The notes below the pieces were generated by a model. It had not been told where the DNA came from. It did not search any database and was given only the letters and a program-made list of their open reading frames with translations. A program made the translations under genes and the position numbers. From the NCBI GenBank assembly GCA_965220485.1, contig OZ244832.1, positions 1,736,001-1,800,000 on the forward strand: a stretch of DNA of 64,000 nucleotides, read 5' to 3'. Shown in pieces: positions 16,524-23,842 of this stretch (positions are counted from its first letter, which is position 1; each line of letters starts with the position of its first letter). The stretch comes from Aldehydirespirator sp965220485 (lineage in GTDB: Bacteria; Actinomycetota; Acidimicrobiia; Acidimicrobiales; Aldehydirespiratoraceae).

Positions 16524-17600
16524 CTACATGGGGGGCGCCCGGCGTCCTAGCTCGTCGCTGCTGTGGCGGGCCAGGCCCTTCGCGAACACGGCACCTCCGG
16601 TCTCACGCACTTCCACCGGCGCGCCAGCATCAAAAGCACCGGACACCGACCTGACCCCGATGGCCAGCAGCGATTTCCCCCGCCCAAGTGCGGCCCGGGC
16701 TCCCGAGTCCACCGCGACCTCGCCCTGCGAGACCACCGCGAAGCCGATCCACAGCTTGCGGGCCGGCAGCCGCTGCGCCGAGGCCCTCACCAGCGTGCCC
16801 ACTCCGGCAACGCCGGCAACGGCATCGGCCAACACGCCGGGCCGTTTGGCGTCGGCGATCACCGTGGGCACGCCCGACAGCGACGCCACCCGGGCTGCGG
16901 TGAGCTTGGACGCCATGCCGCCGCTGCCCCGCTGTGTCCCGGCACCTCGGGCGCGTCTGGTGAGACGGTGATCGAACTCGACGATCTCCTCGATGAGCGA
17001 AGCGCTCGAGTTCCGGCGAGGATCTTCAGTCAGCACGCCCGCAGTGTCGGTCAGCAGCACGAGCAGTTCGGCCTGGACCAGATTCGACACCAGAGCCGCC
17101 AGTCGATCGTTGTCGCCCCATCGGATCTCGTCGTCAGCCACCGCATCGTTCTCGTTGACGATGGGCACGACGCTCAAGTCCAAGAGCTTGCGCAGCGTGG
17201 CTGACGCATGCACGTACTGCGTGCGGATCACGAAGTCGAGGGGCACCAGCAAAACCTGGCCCGCCACTGCTCCGAGGCTGGCGAACACCTCCCGGTACAT
17301 GCCCATGAGCGCGCTCTGGCCCACGGTGGCCACCGCCTGCAGTGTCTCCATGCTGGCCGGTCTCCGGTCGCCGCCCATGCCCAGCTCGGGCAGCCCGGCC
17401 GCGATGGCGCCGCTGGTGACGACAACCACGCGGCAGCCCTGCGATCGCAGGTCAGCCACCTCCGAGCAGAACTTCTCGATCGAAGCGCGGTCGATGGCGC
17501 CGGCGGCGTCGGTGATCGAGGACGTCCCGATCTTGGCCACGATCGTGCGGCCCGCCAACGGCGCATCGACAGCGAGCCTGTCGGAGCCCGCGGCGGTCAC
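16524..17600 (-). CDS. proB: glutamate 5-kinase
   Basis: 358 residues. First step of proline synthesis: ATP-dependent phosphorylation of glutamate, normally feedback-inhibited by proline. The amino-acid kinase domain shows VAKIGTSSITD, VVTSGAIAAGLPELG, VNENDAVADDEIRWGDND and GGMASKLTAARVA. A C-terminal PUA domain follows from ~residue 275 (ARKLWIGFAV ... VFAKGLARHSSDEL). Its start overlaps the obgE stop by 4 bp (ATGA-type coupling), as in the common obgE-proB arrangement. Confidence 0.95.
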   Translation of the reverse strand: MTAAGSDRLAVDAPLAGRTIVAKIGTSSITDAAGAIDRASIEKFCSEVADLRSQGCRVVVVTSGAIAAGLPELGMGGDRRPASMETLQAVATVGQSALMGMYREVFASLGAVAGQVLLVPLDFVIRTQYVHASATLRKLLDLSVVPIVNENDAVADDEIRWGDNDRLAALVSNLVQAELLVLLTDTAGVLTEDPRRNSSASLIEEIVEFDHRLTRRARGAGTQRGSGGMASKLTAARVASLSGVPTVIADAKRPGVLADAVAGVAGVGTLVRASAQRLPARKLWIGFAVVSQGEVAVDSGARAALGRGKSLLAIGVRSVSGAFDAGAPVEVRETGGAVFAKGLARHSSDELGRRAPPM

Positions 17601-18892
17601 CGGTCGCTCCGGCGGCGAGCGCTGCCGCTCACGACGGCCTCGGAGTCGTCGCGGTAGGTGAAGCTGAAGTCGCCGATGCGAACCTCGTCGCCACTGGTCG
17701 CGCCGGCCCGGGCCAGGGCTCGCTCCACCCCGAGGCTGCGCAGGCGGTCCTGGGCGTAGACCAGAGCACCGGGATCGGTGAGATCGCTCAGGGCCACCGA
17801 CCGGGCCGCGGCCCGGCCCTCCACCGTCCAGATGCGGCCGTCGACACGCCTGACCGTCACCTCCTGAGCGGAGGGCACGGGTCGGTGCACGACGGGAGCC
17901 TCGGAGACCCGTTCGCTAGCGCGAGCCTCGGCGACCATCCGGCTCAACTCGCCGAGCACGTCGGCCACGCCCTCGCCGGCGACCGACGACAGGCGCCCCG
18001 TCCCGTAGCCGAAGGACGCGCCGGGCGCGGTGTCGGCCCGGCTGCCCACCACCAGCCGCGGCCGCTCCAGCAGTTCCGGGCGATAGCGGCCCAGCTCCCC
18101 CAGCAGCACGACCAGCTGATCATCGGGCCCGCAATAGGCCAGCTCGCACAAGTCGATCAGCACGAGCAGCACTCGGGCTCGTTCCACATGGCGCAGGAAG
18201 CGGTGGCCAAGGCCGCGGCCCTCGCTGGCGCCCTCGATCAAGCCGGGGATGTCGGCCAGGACCATCTCGAAGGTGTCGTCGAGCCGCACCACGCCGAGAT
18301 TGGGCTCGAGCGTGGTGAAGGGATAGTCCGCGATCTTCGGTTTGGCCGCGGACACCCGACTGATGAACGTTGACTTGCCGACGTTGGGGAAGCCGACGAT
18401 GGCCACATCGGCCAGCAGCTTGAGCTCCAAGCGAAGCCAGCGCTGCTCACCGAACTCGCCTTGCTCGGCGAAGGCGGGGGCCCGCCTCCGGTTGGCCAGG
18501 AAACGAGCGTTGCCCCTGCCGCCTTCACCGGCGCTCGCCGCCAGCCACCGCTCACCATGAGCCGACAGGTCCGCGATCTGGGTACGGTCGTCGTGGTCCA
18601 GCACCACGGTGCCCACGGGGACCTTCACGTCCAGATCGTGGCCACGCGCCCCGTGGCGGTTGCCCCCCGAACCGTGCTTGCCGTTGGAGGCCCGACGATG
18701 GGGGTGATCACGAAAAGCCAGCAACGAGGCAACGTTGCGGTCCGCCACCAGCCAGACCTGCCCGCCGCGGCCGCCGTCACCGCCGGACGGCCCGCCCCGA
18801 GCCACGTGGGCCTCCCTGCGGAAGGCGACGCACCCAGCCCCGCCGCTACCGGCGGCGACATGAAGGTTGCACTCGTCGACGAACCCGGACAC
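17597..18892 (-). CDS. obgE: GTPase Obg/CgtA
   Basis: 431 residues, three domains. Residues ~1-160 are the Gly-rich Obg fold (FVDECNLHVAAGSGGAGCVA, GGDGGRGG). The G domain follows with G1 GFPNVGKST, G3 DIPG and the switch region YPFTTLEPNLGVV. The OCT domain lies at ~345-415. It acts in late 50S ribosome assembly and stringent signalling. The G4 position reads VVGSRADTA where NKxD is expected, so the guanine-specificity motif is atypical. rplU-rpmA precede it, as in most bacteria, but a repeat array and an IS element now lie between. Confidence 0.95.
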   Translation of the reverse strand: MSGFVDECNLHVAAGSGGAGCVAFRREAHVARGGPSGGDGGRGGQVWLVADRNVASLLAFRDHPHRRASNGKHGSGGNRHGARGHDLDVKVPVGTVVLDHDDRTQIADLSAHGERWLAASAGEGGRGNARFLANRRRAPAFAEQGEFGEQRWLRLELKLLADVAIVGFPNVGKSTFISRVSAAKPKIADYPFTTLEPNLGVVRLDDTFEMVLADIPGLIEGASEGRGLGHRFLRHVERARVLLVLIDLCELAYCGPDDQLVVLLGELGRYRPELLERPRLVVGSRADTAPGASFGYGTGRLSSVAGEGVADVLGELSRMVAEARASERVSEAPVVHRPVPSAQEVTVRRVDGRIWTVEGRAAARSVALSDLTDPGALVYAQDRLRSLGVERALARAGATSGDEVRIGDFSFTYRDDSEAVVSGSARRRSDR

Positions 18893-18927
18893 CCGCTCAG
18901 GCTAGAGCCGCCACCCCCACCCAGGAA

Positions 18928-18998
18928 CTAGCAGCCACGAACTCCCAAAACGGACCTACACGCTGCCAATCCCCCACCGGCCCCACACACCGCAAGAA
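18928..18998. repeat. 71-bp tandem repeat, first unit (left of IS)
   Basis: One complete unit beginning CTAGCAGCCACGAACTCCC and ending CACACCGCAAGAA. The same unit continues on the other side of the IS element, showing that the array was contiguous before insertion. Confidence 0.9.
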
Positions 18999-19002
18999 CT
19001 AG

Positions 19003-20024
19003 ATGGTTAGTTCCAAGGGGTCAGTGGTCGTAGGCGATCAGGGAGCGGGCGGGGCCGGGTTGTTGGGTGGTTTCGTTGTGCCAGATGGCTGCTGTGAGGG
19101 CGAGGAGTCGTTGCAGTATGCGCGCGGCGACACCGCAGCGGGTGCGGCCGCGGTGGCGTTCGAGGCCGAGTTGGGCTTTGAGGGTCCAGTTGACCGATTC
19201 GATGATCTGGCGCAGCGGGCGCAGGAACCGCCGACCGGGCCGGGGCGGCTCTGTTTTGGCGGCGGGGCGGATGAGGGTGATGCCGGCGGCGTTGAGCTCG
19301 TGCTCGAAGCTGGCTCGCCGGTAGCCCTTGTCGGCGATGAGGGTCTGGCCGCGCCGGGCGATCCCGGCGTGGGTGATCATGTCCAGGCACGTGTCGCGCT
19401 CGTCGGCTTTGGCCCCGGTGAGCGCGTAGGCCACCGGCAGCCCCGACGGCGCTGTGATGAGGTGCAGGCGCAGCCCCCAGAACCATCGCGAGTGCGAGGC
19501 GCAGTAGCCGTAGGCGGCCCATCCTGCGAGGTCGGAGCGCCTCTGGGTCTCGCGGCTGCGGCCGCACTCCACCGGGGTCGAGTCCACGACCCAGACGTCG
19601 TCGTGGTAGGAGTCGCAGTCCCGGGCCAGCGCGCCGATCATGTGATTGATCAGCTCGCCGCTGCGGCGCAGGCGCTTGTTGTAGCCGGGCCGCTGCGGCA
19701 CGAACGGGAACCACGGCTGAAGGTGCGCTGCGGCGTAGCGGATGAAGCGGGCCTCGGAGTCGAACCCCAACAGCGCCTGCAGCACCGCCAAGGTGACCAG
19801 CTCCGCGTCCGACAGCCTCGGCGCGATCCCCACCACAGGCCGCTCAGGCGCCCACTCGGGATGCGCGACCAACAAATCGTCGACCCTCACATACAGTGCA
19901 GTCACGAGGGTGTCCAAGTCCGGGTTCATACCAAGGTCCTCCAGGATCGGGGTCTGTGGACAACCCCGAGCTTGGACGCCCTCACCCCTCACATCGTGGA
20001 CCCCCACCCCTTGGAACTACTCAT
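19003..20024 (-). mobile_element. insertion sequence (IS982/IS5-like), 1,022 bp
   Basis: Terminal inverted repeats start ATGGTTAGTTCCAAGGGGT on the left and ATGAGTAGTTCCAAGGGGT on the right (17 of 19 match). CTAG flanks both sides, consistent with a 4-bp target duplication inside the 71-bp array. One transposase gene fills the element. It is apparently intact. The DDE pattern looks IS982-like, whereas a CTAG target duplication is more typical of IS5 relatives, so the family is not settled. Confidence 0.85.
19021..19929 (-). CDS. DDE transposase of the IS element
   Basis: 302 residues from ATG 19929 after a GGAGG-like site (MNPDLDTLVTALYVRVDDLL). Acidic residues of a DDE site appear in VVDSTPVECGRSRE, in LIADKGY and in the C-terminal IIESVNWTLKAQLGLERHRG. 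The segment FIRYAAAHLQPWFPFVPQRP followed by YNKRLRR resembles IS982-group transposases. Length and reading frame are complete, so the element may be active. Confidence 0.85.
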   Translation of the reverse strand: MNPDLDTLVTALYVRVDDLLVAHPEWAPERPVVGIAPRLSDAELVTLAVLQALLGFDSEARFIRYAAAHLQPWFPFVPQRPGYNKRLRRSGELINHMIGALARDCDSYHDDVWVVDSTPVECGRSRETQRRSDLAGWAAYGYCASHSRWFWGLRLHLITAPSGLPVAYALTGAKADERDTCLDMITHAGIARRGQTLIADKGYRRASFEHELNAAGITLIRPAAKTEPPRPGRRFLRPLRQIIESVNWTLKAQLGLERHRGRTRCGVAARILQRLLALTAAIWHNETTQQPGPARSLIAYDH

Positions 20025-20285
20025 CTAGCAGCCACGAACTCCCAAAACGGACCTACACGCTGCCAATCCCCCACCGGCCCCACACACCGCAAGAACTAGC
20101 AGCCACGAACTCCCAAAACGGACCTACACGCTGCCAATCCCCCACCGGCCCCACACACCGCAAGAACTAGCAGCCACGAACTCCCAAAACGGACCTACAC
20201 GCTGCCAATCCCCCACCGGCCCCACACACCGCAAGAACTAGCAGCCACGAACTCCCAAAACGGACCTACACGCTGCCAATCCCCC
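20025..20285. repeat. 71-bp tandem repeat array, right part
   Basis: Three full units (20025, 20096, 20167) and a 48-bp partial unit (20238-20285), essentially identical to each other and to the unit at 18928. The array lies between rpmA and obgE, so the transcript of this conserved ribosomal/GTPase operon must cross it. No spacer variation, no palindromic repeat and no cas genes: not a CRISPR. Confidence 0.9.
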
Positions 20286-20306
20286 CGCGCGGCCTCTGGC
20301 GCGGCG

Positions 20307-20564
20307 TCAGGCGTCGGAGGGGACTACCTCCACCAGCTTGCGGCCGCGGCGGGCGCCGAAACGCACGATGCCGTCGGCTCTGGCGAACAGCGTGTCGTCG
20401 CCGCCGCGCCCCACATTGGTTCCCGGATGGATCCTCGTGCCCCTCTGACGCACGATGATGGCGCCGGCCAGCACCCGGCCGCCGTCGTACACCTTCACAC
20501 CGAGGCGCTGCGCGTTGGAGTCGCGGCCGTTGCGAGTGGACCCTCCGCCTTTGGTCTTGGACAT
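20307..20564 (-). CDS. rpmA: 50S ribosomal protein L27
   Basis: 85 residues with the L27 signature GGGSTRNGRDSNAQRLGVK and GTRIHPGTNVGRGGDDTLFA. The start is fixed by GGAGGGG upstream. L27 reaches the peptidyl-transferase centre. The N-terminus MSKTKGGGSTRNGRDS differs slightly from the common MAHKKGGGS. It lies 6 bp behind rplU. Confidence 0.97.
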   Translation of the reverse strand: MSKTKGGGSTRNGRDSNAQRLGVKVYDGGRVLAGAIIVRQRGTRIHPGTNVGRGGDDTLFARADGIVRFGARRGRKLVEVVPSDA

Positions 20565-20570
20565 GTCGAA

Positions 20571-20879
20571 TCAGCCCCTCCGGATGTCGGTGATCTCAAG
20601 GGTCGCCAGCGTCTGGCGATGGCCCCACCGGCGTCGCTGGTTGCTCTTGGACTTGTAGGTGAAACCCCGGATCTTGGGGCCGCGGTGCTCGTCGACAACG
20701 ATCGCCGTGACGCTGGTGCCGGAGAGGTCGGCCACCGTCGCTAGCACCGCCTCGCCGTCCACCACGAGCACCGGGCGCAGCGAGATCTCCGAGCCGGGCG
20801 CCGCGACGCGCTCCACCTCGATGGTGGAGCCCTGCTCGACGCGGTACTGCTTCCCGCCGGTCTCTACCACTGCGTACAT
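20571..20879 (-). CDS. rplU: 50S ribosomal protein L21
   Basis: 102 residues from ATG 20879 (MYAVVETGGKQYRVEQGSTI), the standard L21 N-terminus; the frame remains open upstream but only through repeat DNA. The C-terminal RNA-binding segment KIRGFTYKSKSNQRRRWGHRQ is typical. First gene of rplU-rpmA, probably with its promoter within or beyond the repeat cluster at 20949-21304. Confidence 0.96.
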   Translation of the reverse strand: MYAVVETGGKQYRVEQGSTIEVERVAAPGSEISLRPVLVVDGEAVLATVADLSGTSVTAIVVDEHRGPKIRGFTYKSKSNQRRRWGHRQTLATLEITDIRRG

Positions 20880-20948
20880 AGGCACCAGAGGGTATCGCCG
20901 CACGTCTTCGCCTCCACAGCGACCAAAGGCCCCCTCGGCCCTTGTCTC

Positions 20949-21304
20949 CCGCTCTTGCTCGCTGCGCTCACGGGCCGCTCGGCCGTGTTTCGCGCTCTTG
21001 TTCGCTGCGCTCACGGGCCGCTGTGCAACCGCCATCCGCTGCCTGTCCGCTCGGCCCTTGTCTCCCGCTCTTGTTCGCTGCGCTCACGGGCCGCTGTGCA
21101 ACCGCCATCGGCTGCCTGTCCGCTCGGCCGTGTTTCGCGCTCTTGTTCGCTGCGCTCACGGGCCGCTGTGCAACCGCCATCGGCTGCCTGTCCGCTCGGC
21201 CGTGTTTCGCGCTCTTGTTCGCTGCGCTCACGAGCCGCTCGGGCCACGGCCTCGCTCAGTTCCTCGCGAGATCCTCGTGAAGTGCGGCCTGTCCGCTCGG
21301 CCTC
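20949..21304 (-). repeat. tandem cluster of the dispersed element between RNase E/G and rplU
   Basis: One full-length dispersed element (right end GAGGCCGAGCGGACAGG, three bases behind the RNase stop) followed on the minus strand by three to four shortened 72-74 bp modules. Each module carries the GAACAAGAGCGCGAA/GGGAG end and the GGCCCGTGAGCGCAGCG core but has GATGGCGGTTGCACAG-type sequence in place of the GTGGCCCGAG segment. It occupies the whole gap upstream of rplU. Confidence 0.8.
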
Positions 21305-21307
21305 TGG

Positions 21308-23077
21308 CTAGTCGATGAGATTGGCCACCAGCTGATAGCCACGTCCCGAGCAGTCGCCGCACATGTCCGACAGCGACTCGAGGAGCCCCTCACCGCTGCG
21401 CTTGCGAGTCATCTCCATCAGCCCGAGGCCGCTGATGTCCAGCACCTGGGTGCGGGTCTTATCCCGGGTCAGCGCCTCTCGGAAACGCTTGGTGACTTGG
21501 GCCCGGTTGGCTGCCACTTCCATGTCGACGAAGTCCACGACGATGATCCCGCCGATGTCGCGCAGCCGCAGCTGGCGGGCCAGCTCGTCGGCAGCCTCCA
21601 GGTTGTTGGCCAGCACCGTCTCCTCGAGGCTGGACTTGCCGACATTCTTGCCCGTGTTGACATCCACCACGGTGAGAGCCTCGGTGTGCTCGATGATGAG
21701 GGAGCCTCCCGAAGGCAGCCACACCTTGGGTGCGAGCGCCTTCTTCAGTTGCTCGGTGATGTAGTAGCGCTCGAACAGCGGCAGCTTCTCGTTGGCTGCG
21801 TCGTAGTACTCCACCCGGTCTGCAAGCGGCCGGATGATCGACGAGACATAGCCCGACACCTCGGAGTAGAGCTGCCGGTCGTCGATGATCACTCCCCGGT
21901 AATCGGAGTTGAGCTCCTCGCGGATGAGCCGCAGCGGAGCCTCAGGCTCCCGGTACAGCAACGCCGGCGCGGAGGACGACTTGGCCAGCTTGGAGATGTC
22001 GTTCCACTGGCCCACGAGACGAGCCACGTCGCGCTCGATCTCGGCCGCGGTGACCTTCTCGGCCGCGGTGCGCATGATCAGCCCGTGGCCGTCGGGCTTG
22101 ACCCGCTCGAGGATCGATCGCAGGCGTTTGCGTTCCGAGTCGGGAAGCCGCTTCGAGATCCCGAAGCCGGATGAGTTGGGCACCAGCACCACGAAGCGCC
22201 CCGCCAGCGACACGTCCTGGGTGAGGCGGGCACCCTTCTCGCCGATCGGGTTCTTGGTGACCTGGGACAGGATCGACTGCTTGGGCCGGAGCAGGTCCTC
22301 GATTCGGGGCTTGGCCTGGTCGCCCTCGGCCCGGCCCGACTCGATCTCGTCGGGGTCGTACTGGACATCGCCCCGGTACAGCACGGCGTTCTTGGGCGTG
22401 CCGATATCAACGAAAGCGGTCTCCATGCCCGGCAGCACGTTCTGAACCCGGCCCAGATAGATGTTGCCGTGGATCTGGCTGACGTCGTCGGCGGGACGAG
22501 ACACCCTGAACTCGATCAGGCGGCGACCCTCCAGCATCGCGATCTGCGTGGCGTGCTCGGCAACGTGAACGCACATGAGATACCGACCGAGAGCCTGACC
22601 CTTGCGGGTGCGGCCTCGCCGGCCTTTCAGGCTCTTCTCATCGAGTTCGACCGGCTCGTCGTACGTGACCGCCTCAACCACTGCCGGGCGAGACTTCTGG
22701 GAGCTGCCGCGGCCGCCGCGCCGACGCCGCCGTCTCCGCCCGCCGGGGGCGGACCCGCCCTCGGAACCTCGGCCGCCGGTCGAGCTGTCCGGCGACGGCG
22801 GCGCGGGACGGGTGTCACCGATCTTCGGCTTCCGGGCGGGCGGAGGGCCCGGACTGGACGGTTTGCCCGCAGACGGCCCAGCCGCTTGAGCGTCTTTCGC
22901 GGCGGCGGGCTTGGGCGCCCGTGCTTTGTTGGAGGCCGCCTTCGGGGCCCGTGCCTTGTTGGAGGCCGCCTTCGGGGCCCGTGCCTTGTTGGTTTTGTTG
23001 GAGGCCGCCGTCCTAGGAGCCTGTGCTTTCTTGTCGGCAGCGCTCGAGGCGCCCGCCGGGTGGCGTTCGTTGGTCAT
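21308..23077 (-). CDS. rng: ribonuclease E/G family protein
   Basis: 589 residues. The N-terminal ~130 residues are Lys/Ala/Pro-rich and disordered, with a repeated NKARAPKAAS unit (three near copies). An S1-type domain follows (GNIYLGRVQNVLPGMETAFVD). The RNase core carries the metal-binding aspartates in VVDVNTGKNVG and GIIVVDFVDM. The C-terminus has a CGDCSGRGY sequence matching the Zn-link of RNase E/G. It processes rRNA and turns over mRNA. There is no long degradosome scaffold. In many actinobacteria this gene precedes rplU-rpmA-obgE, as here. Confidence 0.92.
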   Translation of the reverse strand: MTNERHPAGASSAADKKAQAPRTAASNKTNKARAPKAASNKARAPKAASNKARAPKPAAAKDAQAAGPSAGKPSSPGPPPARKPKIGDTRPAPPSPDSSTGGRGSEGGSAPGGRRRRRRRGGRGSSQKSRPAVVEAVTYDEPVELDEKSLKGRRGRTRKGQALGRYLMCVHVAEHATQIAMLEGRRLIEFRVSRPADDVSQIHGNIYLGRVQNVLPGMETAFVDIGTPKNAVLYRGDVQYDPDEIESGRAEGDQAKPRIEDLLRPKQSILSQVTKNPIGEKGARLTQDVSLAGRFVVLVPNSSGFGISKRLPDSERKRLRSILERVKPDGHGLIMRTAAEKVTAAEIERDVARLVGQWNDISKLAKSSSAPALLYREPEAPLRLIREELNSDYRGVIIDDRQLYSEVSGYVSSIIRPLADRVEYYDAANEKLPLFERYYITEQLKKALAPKVWLPSGGSLIIEHTEALTVVDVNTGKNVGKSSLEETVLANNLEAADELARQLRLRDIGGIIVVDFVDMEVAANRAQVTKRFREALTRDKTRTQVLDISGLGLMEMTRKRSGEGLLESLSDMCGDCSGRGYQLVANLID

Positions 23078-23107
23078 TGTGTTCCTTCGAGTACGTGAGC
23101 GAGGCCC

Positions 23108-23842
23108 TCATGGTTCGACTCCCACTCCTGCGACCGACAGCTCGGCGACCGCTAGCGGTTCGCGGCGCTCCGTGGCTTCGGTTGCGATCCATTGGTGAAG
23201 ACGGCACGCCCGCAGAAGACTGAGGGGCGGGTGGAGACTTGCCAGCAGCTCCGCGGGACGCGCCGCCCGCGGTTGCGTGCCCAACTCGGCGATGAGCCTC
23301 ACGCCGTCTGTGATGTTCCCCTGCACTTCGACTGCAACAACGGCAGGCCGGATGTTGTCGGTGGCCATCCGTCCCTTGCGCTCGCGTTGCACAAGCAGCT
23401 CGCTGCGGGCCATCGCCCGCGACAGCGCGTCCGACGCCTCTTGGGCGTCAGCGCCGGCTGCGTCGATCCTCCAAGTACAGCTAGTTACCGCGTGCTGGAG
23501 CGACGGCCCGCCAGAAGCGAGCTCGGCCGCGGCCAGCGCTGTCATGCCCGCCGGCAGCGACGCGGTCAGCGCGCCGGCGAGGGACTCGTGGTCGATGCCG
23601 TCCGCCCACACCGGATCAACCTCGACGTCGAGATACTCGGCGTCGGAGGAGTAGCCGGTGGACAGGGCCAGCCCGAACGAGATCTTCGGCCGGGGGCTGA
23701 ACCCGGCCGAGTACACCACGGGGACTCCGGCGCGGCGCAGCGACCGCTCCCAGATCCGGGCCACGTCCCGATGCGATGTGAAGCGAACCTTGCCGTGCTT
23801 CGAGAACCGGATCCTCAGACGCAACGTCCTGACGTGGCTCAT
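23108..23842 (-). CDS. TIGR03936 family radical-SAM-associated protein (DUF2344)
   Basis: 244 residues beginning LRLRIRFSKHGKVRFTSHRD with VYSAGFSPRPKISFGLALSTG and YSSDAEYLDVEV, the family hallmarks. The family is found as a separate gene or as a C-terminal domain beside the TIGR03960 radical SAM enzyme. The start overlaps the stop of that gene here by 4 bp, so translation is coupled. The biochemical role is not established; a function in tRNA or rRNA modification is often proposed from the neighbourhood. Confidence 0.9.
   Translation of the reverse strand: MSHVRTLRLRIRFSKHGKVRFTSHRDVARIWERSLRRAGVPVVYSAGFSPRPKISFGLALSTGYSSDAEYLDVEVDPVWADGIDHESLAGALTASLPAGMTALAAAELASGGPSLQHAVTSCTWRIDAAGADAQEASDALSRAMARSELLVQRERKGRMATDNIRPAVVAVEVQGNITDGVRLIAELGTQPRAARPAELLASLHPPLSLLRACRLHQWIATEATERREPLAVAELSVAGVGVEP

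Noticed and set aside
18928..20285. Possible CRISPR array
   Set aside because: The 71-bp units are contiguous with no variable spacers, no dyad repeat of CRISPR type and no cas genes.
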